Source of the DNA: Rhodospirillales bacterium
GTDB lineage: Bacteria; Pseudomonadota; Alphaproteobacteria; QKFK01; SZUA-500
Length of the DNA stretch: 22,262 bases
Direction of reading: 5' to 3'
NCBI GenBank assembly: GCA_003252195.1
Contig: QKFK01000253.1
Coordinates: 1 to 22,262, forward strand
In this document: positions 8,061 through 16,263 of the stretch, piece by piece
How the letters are laid out: each line of letters opens with the position of its first letter
Position numbering within the stretch: position 1 is the first letter of the stretch
Notes under the pieces: generated by a model
What the model saw: only the letters and a program-made list of their open reading frames with translations
The model's database searches: none
What the model was told of the DNA's origin: nothing
Made by a program: the position numbers and the translations under genes

Positions 8061-9935
8061 TTATCTACCACCTTGAGATTTCTTCTTAATCACCTCAGCT
8101 GCATTTGCATTAGTCTGAGCTTTAGGCTTATCTTTACCCAAACCTAATTGCTTACCAAGCTTTTCAGCCTCATCAATAAAGTCAGAAATAACATCCAAGC
8201 CTTTTTGCCAAAAGTCTGTATCTTTAGCTGACAATCCAAATGGCTTTAACATTGAGCCATGTTTTTCTGAGCCACCCTTGCCCAAAAGCTCTAAATATTT
8301 ATCTTGGAAGCCACCTACTTTGCCTTCTTCATAGGTTTTATACAATGAATTAACCAAACCATTACCGAATGAATATGAATATACATAGAATGGTGTTCTA
8401 AACATATGAGGTATCTGCGTCCAACCTGATCTTACACATTCATCAATATTCACCTTTGGACCCATTGCTTCTTTCATTGAATCCATCCAAAAATTACCAT
8501 ATTGCTCTTCAGAGAGCTCTCCTTTTTTACGAGCATGATGAACCTTTGTCTCATAATCATGAAAGGCGATTTGACGCACACCAGTATTAACCATGTTCTG
8601 AATTTTATTAGTTATAAGAGCAAAACGCTTTTTAGGATCTTCTTCTTTTTTAAGAAGATTTTTAAACACCAACATTTCAGCAAAAACAGATGCAGTCTCT
8701 GACAATGTCAATGGTGTTCCTTGCATGAGCATACCTTGTTTCTCCATTGAGAGATATTGGTGAACACCATGCCCCAATTCATGGGCTAATGTTTTAACAT
8801 CTGCTGCTTTACCATTAAAATTCATCAAAATATACGGGTGTGCATCTGGGACCGTGCGAGATGAAAAAGCACCTGAACGTTTACCATCTCTAGGCTCAGC
8901 ATCAATCCAATTATTATCAAAGAATTTTTTAGCAATATTTGCCATCTCAGGAGAAAACTCACCATAAGATTCTAAAACAATATTTTTAGCTTCTTCCCAT
9001 GTGTATTTTTTCTCCTCTAGCCCACCTAGAGGAACAGCACAATTTCTATCCCAATATTCAATTTTATCTTTACCAAGCCAATCTGCTTTTAGACCATAAT
9101 AACGGTGCGTGAGGTTTTTATAGTTTTTCTTAACTGTTGAAACCAAGTTTTCAACCACCTCATCTTCAACCTGATTACCCAAATTACGTGAAGAAACAGA
9201 TTCTTTATATTTACGCCATTCATCTGATATTGCTTTATCCTTTGCGATATTATTCATAATCAAAGCAAATTCCCATGCATCTTTATCAGACGCTTTACCT
9301 GCAGCACGGCATGCTTTTTCGCGTTCTTCTTCTTTTTCGCTCAATTCAAGCTTATCAATAACAACCTCGCTTACCATTTTGCCATCAACATTATAGCGCA
9401 TACGCACCATCTTCTCAGAATATAACTTCACCCATGCTGGGCCAGATGTTTGAGCTTTATCCATAAACAATCTTTCGAGATCGCTAGCAAGATCATGATC
9501 TTTATCTTCACGAATTTCTTCAATATATGGGCGATATTTAGCCACATCTGGGTGTTCTAGCTTTTGGTTAATATTATCATCATCAAGCTGATTGATTTCA
9601 AGGCCCCAAAACATTATCTTTTTTGCAGCGCTTCTTAAATTATCTCTTATTGAAGAATCAAATTGTTTTTTATCTGTATTAGTTTGATCAGTTACAAGTG
9701 AAAGATGTGTAAACTGACTAAGCCTAGCAAAAACTTCACTAAATTTTTCTTTTGCCTTAATCGCTTTAGCAAACTCTTCTCCACTTAGAGCCTCTAAACT
9801 GCCTTTATATCTGGTTTCAAACTTCTCTGCCATCAACGCGAGCTTAGATATATCCTTTTTTATTTTTGGATCATCCATACCTTTATACAAATCACTCAAA
9901 TCCCAGCGTGGCAGTTTTTCTTGTGTGTTTTCCAT
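8061..9935 (-). CDS. pepF: Oligoendopeptidase F, M3 family (copy 1)
   Basis: 624 residues from ATG at 9935, chosen because AGGGG lies about eight bases upstream and the product then aligns from residue 1 with its neighbour. The M3 zinc motif HELGH is at 385-389, with the third zinc ligand Glu413 in LSETAS, 24 residues after the second His. The family is cytosolic and cleaves short peptides of about 7-17 residues. The N-terminal helical half precedes the catalytic domain as usual for PepF (about 600 residues). The C-terminal 25 residues are a Lys/Ala/Asn-rich tail. It aligns without gaps to the next gene over the first 390 residues at about 64% identity by my count, so the pair came from duplication. 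The two have separate leaders and terminators and are probably transcribed separately. Confidence 0.93.
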   Translation of the reverse strand: MENTQEKLPRWDLSDLYKGMDDPKIKKDISKLALMAEKFETRYKGSLEALSGEEFAKAIKAKEKFSEVFARLSQFTHLSLVTDQTNTDKKQFDSSIRDNLRSAAKKIMFWGLEINQLDDDNINQKLEHPDVAKYRPYIEEIREDKDHDLASDLERLFMDKAQTSGPAWVKLYSEKMVRMRYNVDGKMVSEVVIDKLELSEKEEEREKACRAAGKASDKDAWEFALIMNNIAKDKAISDEWRKYKESVSSRNLGNQVEDEVVENLVSTVKKNYKNLTHRYYGLKADWLGKDKIEYWDRNCAVPLGGLEEKKYTWEEAKNIVLESYGEFSPEMANIAKKFFDNNWIDAEPRDGKRSGAFSSRTVPDAHPYILMNFNGKAADVKTLAHELGHGVHQYLSMEKQGMLMQGTPLTLSETASVFAEMLVFKNLLKKEEDPKKRFALITNKIQNMVNTGVRQIAFHDYETKVHHARKKGELSEEQYGNFWMDSMKEAMGPKVNIDECVRSGWTQIPHMFRTPFYVYSYSFGNGLVNSLYKTYEEGKVGGFQDKYLELLGKGGSEKHGSMLKPFGLSAKDTDFWQKGLDVISDFIDEAEKLGKQLGLGKDKPKAQTNANAAEVIKKKSQGGR

Positions 9936-9953
9936 ATTCAAAACCCCTTTGTC

Positions 9954-9970
9954 GACAATTTTGTCTATTA
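9954..9970 (-). promoter_or_regulatory. Shared leader motif of pepF copy 1
   Basis: Plus-strand GACAATTTTGTCTATTA contains the inverted repeat GACAA/TTGTC and is found unchanged ahead of the second pepF gene at nearly the same distance from the ATG (18-19 bases). On the minus strand TTGTGC and TACTCT are candidate promoter boxes just upstream, which would put the motif at the transcription start or early leader. It could be an operator or an mRNA element. Confidence 0.45.
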
Positions 9971-10031
9971 GAGTAGAGCAATTATTATTTTTGCACAACA
10001 AAATATTACAATTATTATGTACAAACATCAA

Positions 10032-10148
10032 ACAGTCTAAATAAGTATTATTAACGGCTACGCAGGCTTACTTACCACCACGCTTACTTAGACAACCGAC
10101 CACACATCTGACAAGATTATCCACGTCTACTTAACTATGCCGATAGAA
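10032..10148. other. Spacer between pepF copies with a short imperfect direct repeat
   Basis: No gene is visible. On the minus strand TAAGTAAGC occurs twice about 17 bases apart (GTAAGTAAGCCTGCG and CTAAGTAAGCGTGG), with a weaker third relative, TTAAGTAGACGTGG. The meaning is unknown; it may be an eroded repeat or coding remnant. Confidence 0.35.
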
Positions 10149-10182
10149 AAAAACACCCGCCACAATTATGACGGGTGTTTAA
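10147..10182 (-). terminator. Terminator after pepF copy 2
   Basis: AAACACCCG (10151-10159) pairs with CGGGTGTTT (10172-10180) around a 12-nt loop. On the minus strand a T run follows, ending the gene whose stop is at 10201. Confidence 0.85.
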
Positions 10183-10200
10183 TAAAATTAATAACAAGGA

Positions 10201-12075
10201 TTAGCCCCTGCCATTAGAAAGCTTTTTCTTCAAGATTTCTGCATTATTATTTGCAACATCTTTGTTTTTATACTTTCCCAGGCCGAGTTCCTTACCAAGT
10301 TTTTCAGCTTCATCAATCAAACCAATAGTTACCTTAAGACCACTTTCCCAGAAGTTAGGTTCTTTAGCTGACAAGCCGAATGGTTTTAAGATGCTTGTAT
10401 GTTTCTCTGAGCCACCTTTTGAAAGCATTTCTTTATATTTTTCTTGGAAATCTGGAACCTTGCCTTCTTCATAGGTTTTATAAAGAGAGTTCACAAGGCA
10501 ATCACCAAATGAATAAGCATAAACATAGAAAGGTGTTCTGAACATATGTGGAATATGAGCCCAACCAGTATCTATACAATCATTAACATTCACTTTTGGA
10601 CCTAATGAGTCTTTTAATGACCCTGTCCAACATTCTGCAAATTTTTCTTCTGATAGCTCACCTTTTTTGCGCTCATCATGAACTTTTGTTTCATAATCAT
10701 GGAATGAAATTTGGCGAACAGATGTATTTAACATATCTTGAACTTTGCCAGTGATTAAAGAAAAGCGTCTTTTAGGATCATTTTCTTGCTTTAACATATA
10801 TCTAAAAGTCATCATCTCACCAAAAACAGAGGCTGTCTCTGCCAAAGTAAGAGGTGTCTCTTGCATTAACATACCCTGCTTGTTAGTTGCCAAATATTGA
10901 TGAACACCATGACCTAACTCATGAGCCAATGTCATAACATCACGAGCAGAACCATCAAAGTTAAGCATCAAATATGGGTGAGACCCAGGAATAGTATCGC
11001 AAGCAAAAGCTCCGCCGCGTTTACCATCTTTAGGAGGCACGTCAATCCAATTATTATCAAAGAATTTTTTACCAATTGCAGCTAATTCAGGAGAAAACTC
11101 GTTATAAGCATTAAATACGATATCTTTTGCTTCTTCCCATGTATATTTTTTCTCTTCTAACCCATCAATTGGCACAGCATTGTTTCTGTCCCAATATTCA
11201 ATATTATCTTTATCCATCCAATCTGCTTTTAAACCATAATAACGATGAGTAAGATTCTTATAACCATCTTTAACTGTAGAAACCAAATTCTCAACAACTT
11301 CATCTTCTACATTATTTTCAACATTGCGTGATGACACAGGTTTTTCAAAAGATCTCCATTCATCAGATATAGCTTTATCTTTAGCAATATTGTTCATAAT
11401 CATGGCGAATTCCCAAGCGTGCTCTTTGGTTTCTTTATCTTGAGCTTCGTATGCTTTTTTTCTGTCTTCAGCATTTTCACTCACCATCATTTTAGTGATT
11501 TCTGAAGGAGTTGTAACTTTACCATCAACCTCATAACGCATACGAACCATTTTTTCTGAATAAAGCTTTACCCATGCAGAACCAGATGTCTGCGATTTAT
11601 CTACAAACAATCTTTCTAAATCATCATTTAATTGATAATTTTTAAACGCTCTCACATTCTCAACAAATGGGCGATAGTGATTAGCCTCTGGTGTTTCAAG
11701 TTTTTTCTCAATATTAGCATCATCGAGCTTATTAATTTCAAGACCAAAGAACAAAGTATTCTTACTAATTTCGACTGATTTTTCATCAATGGCAGAAGAA
11801 AATAGTTTTTTTTCAGAATTTGTTTGGTCGGTACAAAGATTTAAGAAAGCATATACCCCAAGCTTATAATCAAGCTCTCTAATCTTTTCATATTCTCTAA
11901 TTGCCTTAGCAAATGTTTCCCCATCAAGATTCTCAACATTACCTTTATAGCGCTCTTCAAATTTTTTAGAAAGTATGCCCAAATTAGACTTATCTTGAGC
12001 AATTTTAGGATCATCCATACCTTTGTAAAGGTCGCTCAAGTCCCAGTTTGGTAGGTTTTCTTGTGTGTTTTCCAT
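10201..12075 (-). CDS. pepF: Oligoendopeptidase F, M3 family (copy 2)
   Basis: 624-625 residues from ATG at 12075; GGAG lies six bases upstream, and this start matches the other copy (MENTQE...). Earlier in-frame ATGs at 12087 and 12099 lack a binding site. HELGH is at 385-389 and Glu413 lies in LAETAS, so the zinc site is intact. Role as for copy 1: intracellular degradation of oligopeptides. Both copies keep all catalytic residues, so neither looks decayed. They differ most in residues 61-115, 131-150 and 185-220, in the N-terminal helical half, which could mean different peptide preferences. It is followed by its own terminator and preceded by the same leader motif. Confidence 0.93.
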   Translation of the reverse strand: MENTQENLPNWDLSDLYKGMDDPKIAQDKSNLGILSKKFEERYKGNVENLDGETFAKAIREYEKIRELDYKLGVYAFLNLCTDQTNSEKKLFSSAIDEKSVEISKNTLFFGLEINKLDDANIEKKLETPEANHYRPFVENVRAFKNYQLNDDLERLFVDKSQTSGSAWVKLYSEKMVRMRYEVDGKVTTPSEITKMMVSENAEDRKKAYEAQDKETKEHAWEFAMIMNNIAKDKAISDEWRSFEKPVSSRNVENNVEDEVVENLVSTVKDGYKNLTHRYYGLKADWMDKDNIEYWDRNNAVPIDGLEEKKYTWEEAKDIVFNAYNEFSPELAAIGKKFFDNNWIDVPPKDGKRGGAFACDTIPGSHPYLMLNFDGSARDVMTLAHELGHGVHQYLATNKQGMLMQETPLTLAETASVFGEMMTFRYMLKQENDPKRRFSLITGKVQDMLNTSVRQISFHDYETKVHDERKKGELSEEKFAECWTGSLKDSLGPKVNVNDCIDTGWAHIPHMFRTPFYVYAYSFGDCLVNSLYKTYEEGKVPDFQEKYKEMLSKGGSEKHTSILKPFGLSAKEPNFWESGLKVTIGLIDEAEKLGKELGLGKYKNKDVANNNAEILKKKLSNGRG

Positions 12076-12094
12076 ATTCCTCTCCATTTTGCTT

Positions 12095-12111
12095 GACAAT
12101 TTTGTCTATTA
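12095..12111 (-). promoter_or_regulatory. Shared leader motif of pepF copy 2
   Basis: Exact 17-base match to the motif at 9954-9970, starting 20 bases from the ATG, although the surrounding leader differs between the two genes. TTGCAT and TATCAT 16 bases apart on the minus strand form a possible promoter just upstream. Confidence 0.45.
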
Positions 12112-12169
12112 TGATAAGCTTAAATCACTCAAATGCAAGTGTAAATTTGCATTTTTCTCCCCAACACCC

Positions 12170-12200
12170 GTCCCCTTTCCATCCCCCATGGAAAGGGGAC
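12170..12200. repeat. Perfect 13-bp inverted repeat with C5/G5 loop
   Basis: GTCCCCTTTCCAT (12170-12182) and its exact complement (12188-12200) surround CCCCC. It lies 54 bases past the stop of the amidohydrolase gene on the minus strand. No T tract follows in that direction, so it is not a standard intrinsic terminator; it may protect the mRNA end, bind a protein or belong to a dispersed repeat. Confidence 0.75.
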
Positions 12201-12254
12201 TTCCTTGTTTAAACCGCAGTTTCATTAGACTTTAAGCAGAATTAGAATATTACA

Positions 12255-13967
12255 TTATTGCTTATAAACTATTTTTCCATCCACAAGCGTTGCAATAATT
12301 TTGATTTGATGAATATTGTTGGATTCGCATTCAAATGGGTTTTCTGAAAGCACAACAAAATTTGCTCGCATACCTATTGCAATTGAGCCCATCTTATTTT
12401 CCACATGAGCTTGATAAGCGCCACTATAGCTATGAGATTTTAACAAATCAGCTAATGAGCCACATTCATCTACATTTAGTTTATAGGCATCATCTGTCAC
12501 ACCATTTGCGCTTCTGGTAACACCAGTTTCAACCGCATATAATGGATTAGGGTCTGTTGTAATCGGGTAATCACTACCCGCAGCCACGCACACAGATTTA
12601 TCAATAAAGCTTTTATAATAATATTCTTTATCAGCCCTATCGCCCAAATACACTCTTTCAACTTTATCAAAAATTTTAGGATCTTTATAGAACCAAGCAG
12701 GTTGCATGCTAGCAATTATACCAAGCTGATTAAAGCGTTCGATATCTTCATCTCTAACTATCTGAGCATGAGCGATTGTATGACGAGCGTCTCTTTTACC
12801 ATTAAGCCTAAAAGCTTCTTCTATTGCATCTAAGGTTAATTTAGTTGCACCATCACCAATTGAATGAAAATGCATCTGCAAACCAGCCTTATCAGCTGCA
12901 ATCACCATATTCTTAAAATGCTCTTCATCCCAAATCAGATTTGCTTTATCACACATGCCATTTTCATCAATTAAAGCTGCTGTTCCACCCTCAACCACAC
13001 CATCAACAAATATCTTTAGCGTTGAGAAGCGAAGATTTTTGCTATCTTTATGTAGCTCTTGTAAGCTCTTAATTCTTGCAATCACCTCATTATAATCATC
13101 CATAGGTGCTATATAAGCGCAAGAATCATAAAACAAATTAAGCTTGCCTTCTTTATCATTCTTTACAAACAAATCATACATAGGGCTAACAGATGGATCA
13201 CTACACAACGTACTTGGATCACAACCAACAGCAGTAACGCCTGTTATTCCATTTTTAAGCATCACACATTCAAACTCTTCTAGAGCTTGTTGCATTAAAC
13301 TATCAGGGATTTTTAGCTCTGTAACATTGTCATACAAATATCTAGTAGCCCCTTCCCTTAGGCATCCCCACGCTTTTTCATCAATAGGGCTAACCTCAAT
13401 CTTACCACTTGGAATAGGCGTATTTTCAGGCTCATTAAGCATACCAGCCATTTTAAGTGCAACCGTATTTACCCAAATTGAGTGATAATCAAATGAGCTA
13501 AAATATGCAGGTTTATTTTCAGCAGGTGTTCCTTTTAAGGCTTCATCTAATAGAAATCTACTTGGACCTAAGAGCTTAAATTCTTCGCCGTCTTTTTGGT
13601 TATAAGCCATAAAAGTAGCATCTTCCCAACCAGCTCCATTAATAACATCAAACTGCTTACCAATATCACTACAAGCATAGTCTCTGATTTTTTTAAGGTA
13701 TTCTTCTACAGAATGCTTACCTTCTTCATTGAGAGATACAAGTGAGTTACGCATAATCTCGCTTGCCAAAACATGGATATGAGCATCCCAAAATGCAGGC
13801 ATAACATATGCACCATTCATATCAACAACATCAACATCTGCGTCAATATCAGTGATAGACGGCGAAATCTTCACAATAACGCCGTCTTCTACTAATATAT
13901 CACACAAACCTTGATAAGAATTTTCTGCATTCCAGATAATATTTAAATTCTTAACGAGCTTTTGCAT
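12255..13967 (-). CDS. YtcJ-like metal-dependent amidohydrolase
   Basis: 570 residues with an amidohydrolase (TIM-barrel) fold. The N-terminal composite beta domain leads into FWDAHIHVLA with metal ligands H63 and H65; later come HFHSIGDGA, HTIAHAQIVRDEDI and AAGSDYPITTDPNPL, with the conserved Asp. The closing VDGKIVYKQ returns to the beta domain. This arrangement matches the COG1574/YtcJ group, whose substrates are mostly unknown; N-substituted formamide deformylase is a relative. There is no signal peptide, so it is cytosolic. Its ATG lies inside the last codons of the acetyltransferase gene (17-bp overlap) and lacks a strong binding site, so translation is probably coupled. The pair may act on the same small molecule. 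Confidence 0.88.
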   Translation of the reverse strand: MQKLVKNLNIIWNAENSYQGLCDILVEDGVIVKISPSITDIDADVDVVDMNGAYVMPAFWDAHIHVLASEIMRNSLVSLNEEGKHSVEEYLKKIRDYACSDIGKQFDVINGAGWEDATFMAYNQKDGEEFKLLGPSRFLLDEALKGTPAENKPAYFSSFDYHSIWVNTVALKMAGMLNEPENTPIPSGKIEVSPIDEKAWGCLREGATRYLYDNVTELKIPDSLMQQALEEFECVMLKNGITGVTAVGCDPSTLCSDPSVSPMYDLFVKNDKEGKLNLFYDSCAYIAPMDDYNEVIARIKSLQELHKDSKNLRFSTLKIFVDGVVEGGTAALIDENGMCDKANLIWDEEHFKNMVIAADKAGLQMHFHSIGDGATKLTLDAIEEAFRLNGKRDARHTIAHAQIVRDEDIERFNQLGIIASMQPAWFYKDPKIFDKVERVYLGDRADKEYYYKSFIDKSVCVAAGSDYPITTDPNPLYAVETGVTRSANGVTDDAYKLNVDECGSLADLLKSHSYSGAYQAHVENKMGSIAIGMRANFVVLSENPFECESNNIHQIKIIATLVDGKIVYKQ

Positions 13968-15039
13968 ATTGTAGTTTACTCTTCATAATTGATAATGGGG
14001 TATTAAGCGGTCTAACCACAGCCATTTTCTTCTCTTGAGATTTTCTATATGAGCTATTTGTAGCCTCATCAAATCTTCTAGAAGCACTTCTTAATGTATT
14101 GCCTGCGAGATAAAATTCAACCCATGTGTGCTCACTATGAGGCAATTTATCAATCTCAGCCACATGAGACATAGTTTTAACAACAGCTCTATCATTTGGG
14201 TTAACACGATGTACAACATCCATATCCCAACCATTTTCTTTAGTTGCTTTTTGTGTAAAATTGAGCATTGCAAGTGTAGCATCTGATTTTTCTTTAGCAT
14301 CTTTAGTAAAGAACATCGCTGGCTCTGAAACATAACCATAGCCAATTGGGCTTGATGCATATGTAATGCTACCAACACTAGCAGAAACTAGCTTTCCATC
14401 TTTATCAAAGCTACCCACAACCATATGACTGGTTTCATCTGCTGAAACGATAGATCTTTTCAATGCAGCAAACTGCTCTGGGTATTCTTTAGCTAAAAAT
14501 TTGTATTGAGCCATAATATCTGCATTTTGCAATTTGCGAGCAGAACATTCTGTTTTATATTTTTTTTCTGGTTGAATATATGCGTTATAGCCTCTTTGCT
14601 CAGCCTTAACTACTTCATTATTAAGCCCAATCATACGTGAATTATATGAAGCAGAAAGCAATCTAACAAAATCTAGGCCATTAACATCTGCATAATTTGC
14701 CACAAAGTCTTCTAACAACAAGCCATAGCCTTTTGACCTAGCATCAGGATGCACGATCATATCCTCAAGCATAACGCCTCTACGGCCTTTTTCATCAACT
14801 AATGGAGTTACTGTTGTATATGCGAGTGGTTTATTGGAATTTTCTTTATCTTCAAATACAAAGATTTTAACGCCCGTTCGTTCTTCAAGAATGTCCTTGT
14901 TTAATTTAGATGTAAAATGACTTGCGTCTTGGCTTTCGTGACCATGCAAAATACCCATGATATTCATCATTTGTGCAACATCTGCAATATTGTTGGTATT
15001 TAGCTCTACAACATTAACATTCTCAAATTTAGCGTTCAT
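13951..15039 (-). CDS. GNAT acetyltransferase with C-terminal extension
   Basis: 362 residues. The N-terminal part (about 10-150) is a GNAT domain: motif A runs through LEDMIVHPDARSKGYGLLLE (91-110) with R101-x-x-G-x-G for the acetyl-CoA phosphates, followed by a helix and a DFVRLLSASYN strand. The remaining 200 residues have GNAT-like strand patterns (MVVGSFDKDGKLVSASVGS, YVSEPAMFF, WVEFYLAG) but no clear R-x-x-G-x-G, so a second, inactive GNAT fold is possible. The last 40 residues are basic. The substrate is unknown. ATG with AGGGGG about nine bases upstream. It overlaps the amidohydrolase gene, suggesting a two-gene operon. An intrinsic promoter could not be fixed with confidence. Confidence 0.75.
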   Translation of the reverse strand: MNAKFENVNVVELNTNNIADVAQMMNIMGILHGHESQDASHFTSKLNKDILEERTGVKIFVFEDKENSNKPLAYTTVTPLVDEKGRRGVMLEDMIVHPDARSKGYGLLLEDFVANYADVNGLDFVRLLSASYNSRMIGLNNEVVKAEQRGYNAYIQPEKKYKTECSARKLQNADIMAQYKFLAKEYPEQFAALKRSIVSADETSHMVVGSFDKDGKLVSASVGSITYASSPIGYGYVSEPAMFFTKDAKEKSDATLAMLNFTQKATKENGWDMDVVHRVNPNDRAVVKTMSHVAEIDKLPHSEHTWVEFYLAGNTLRSASRRFDEATNSSYRKSQEKKMAVVRPLNTPLSIMKSKLQYAKAR

Positions 15040-15156
15040 TCCATGAAACCCCCTAAAGATTGTTGAAACACTTCCCCCGAAGAAGAATTGACATAATGTT
15101 TACGGATTATGATTTTGTTTGTCTATATTTTTTTCGGTAAATAGCCTTTTTTTCAC

Positions 15157-15234
15157 AAAAAAGCCCCCTCAAAAAACGAAAATTATTTTTTACTTACTAA
15201 ACTAGGGCTTCTGCGGGTTTTACAGGGGGTTTTT
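15157..15234 (-). terminator. Possible long-loop terminator downstream of the radC transcript
   Basis: CCCCCT (15164-15169) with preceding A tract pairs with AGGGGG (15224-15229) with following T tract. On the minus strand AGGGGGC then runs into TTTTTT. The loop of about 54 nt is long for an intrinsic terminator, so this is uncertain. Confidence 0.35.
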
Positions 15235-15309
15235 ATTGTGATTTTTTACACACGAATCGAACCTATTAATATTAGACAAAATTTGTAGCGTTTTTCACCA
15301 AGTTATATA

Positions 15310-15347
15310 TCTCTAATAATTGTTATCTACAATAAATCCTTAAGAGA
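15310..15347. repeat. Inverted repeat next to the palindromic elements
   Basis: TCTCTAA at the left pairs with TTAAGAGA at the right with one bulged A, and inside ATTGT pairs with ACAAT around a 5-nt loop. It adds to a run of hairpins from 15310 to 15573. Confidence 0.5.
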
Positions 15348-15362
15348 CAAATAGTAGCAGGA

Positions 15363-15423
15363 GTTAAAGATAATTTTGGCAGGAGTGTAGATAGACTACA
15401 TGACTGGGAAAATTCTCTTTAAC
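15363..15423. repeat. Structured palindrome, short copy (element C)
   Basis: GTTAAAGA/TCTTTAAC and AATTTT/AAAATT form a long helix with one mismatch. Above it CAG (15380-15382) pairs with CTG (15404-15406). Next come opposed GA steps (15383-15384 and 15402-15403), then GTGTAG/CTACAT with loop ATAGA. The central arrangement is the same as in the two larger elements at 15452-15573 and 21229-21352, but with different stem bases. Confidence 0.65.
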
Positions 15424-15451
15424 GAGGAACTAATTCAATAAATACATAAGC

Positions 15452-15573
15452 TAAATCTCGGAGAATGAGGAGTAATAGGAGCTAGTGTTTTTTGTGATGT
15501 GAGTTTAGCATACCTAAATGACATGAGCAAAAAACATGCAGTGACGCATTAATAACCCATTATACGAGATTTA
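15452..15573. repeat. Structured palindromic element, copy A (possible RNA)
   Basis: Nested helices: TAAATCTCG/CGAGATTTA (15452-15460, 15565-15573); AATG and GG with CC and CATT (15464-15470, 15556-15561) with one bulged A; TGTTTTTTG/CAAAAAACA (15486-15494, 15528-15536); and GTTTAG/CTAAAT (15503-15508, 15514-15519) flanked by opposed GA dinucleotides. Copy B at 21229-21352 has the same plan with compensating base changes. Its right edge overlaps the last codons of radC, so it would be in the radC 3' UTR if transcribed from there. It could be a dispersed palindromic repeat or a structured RNA; I do not recognise the family. Confidence 0.75.
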
Positions 15574-16258
15574 AGGATTTGAGACTAGAATAGCCCCCAC
15601 CATTCCCCACAATTATGTGATCATGCAATGTAATCCCCATTACTTTGCATGCCTCAGATATTTTACGGGTTATTTCGACATCTGCTTTTGATGGAGAAGT
15701 GTCTCCTGATGGGTGATTGTGAAGCATTATAATTGCGGTAGCGCCCAACTCTAATGCCCTGCGAACCACTTCCCTCGGATAAACTGATGTATGATTAACA
15801 GTGCCTTTTTGCTGAAGCTCGTCGGCTATAAGTTTATTTTTAGCATCTAAAAACAATATGCGAGATTGCTCTACTTTGTCATATGCGATTGAAGCCATAC
15901 AATAATCTAAAAGCTTGTCCCAATTATTAAAAATCGGGCTATCTATAACATCTGTCTTTAGATATCTTTTACAAGAAGATTGAATTAGCTTAATTGCAAC
16001 AGCAGTGTTTTCTTTTACACCACTTATACTCATTAGCTCATTTATATCTGCGCTAATAACCTTTGAAAAAGAACCAAACTTTGCAAGCAAGTCTTTAGCA
16101 AGAGGCTTAACATCTCTACGAGGCAATGCGAGCGTTAATATAAGCTCTAAAAGCTCATAATCAGCAAGACTATCACCATTTTGCGAGATAAACTTATTTC
16201 TAAGGCGCTCTCTATGCCCTAAATAATGTGGCTTATCTTGGTTTTTATCTTCGCTCAT
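15560..16258 (-). CDS. radC: RadC-like JAB/MPN-domain protein
   Basis: 232 residues, the usual RadC length. An N-terminal UPF0758 part with helix-hairpin-helix near LMSISGVKENTAVAIKL (75-91) is followed by the JAB1/MPN domain with the metal motif HNHPSGDTSPSKAD (H180, H182, D193). The family was once linked to DNA repair, but its function is unsettled; the fold is that of zinc-dependent isopeptidases or nuclease-like proteins. The ATG at 16258 is five bases after the stop of map, so the two are co-transcribed. The last codons and the TAA fall inside a palindromic element, and the C-terminus SLKSLNLV differs from the common ...FAERGLL ending. Confidence 0.93.
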   Translation of the reverse strand: MSEDKNQDKPHYLGHRERLRNKFISQNGDSLADYELLELILTLALPRRDVKPLAKDLLAKFGSFSKVISADINELMSISGVKENTAVAIKLIQSSCKRYLKTDVIDSPIFNNWDKLLDYCMASIAYDKVEQSRILFLDAKNKLIADELQQKGTVNHTSVYPREVVRRALELGATAIIMLHNHPSGDTSPSKADVEITRKISEACKVMGITLHDHIIVGNGGGYSSLKSLNLV

Positions 16259-16263
16259 AGAAA

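Noticed and set aside
10032..10148. CRISPR-like or tandem repeat array between the pepF genes
   Set aside because: Only two or three short imperfect units, with no regular spacers and no cas genes.
13144..13485. 113-residue open frame on the plus strand
   Set aside because: It is antisense to the well-supported amidohydrolase gene.
15245..15275. GGTTCGATTCG on the minus strand as the T arm of a tRNA or tmRNA piece
   Set aside because: The flanking bases do not pair to form a T stem and no acceptor or CCA end is nearby.
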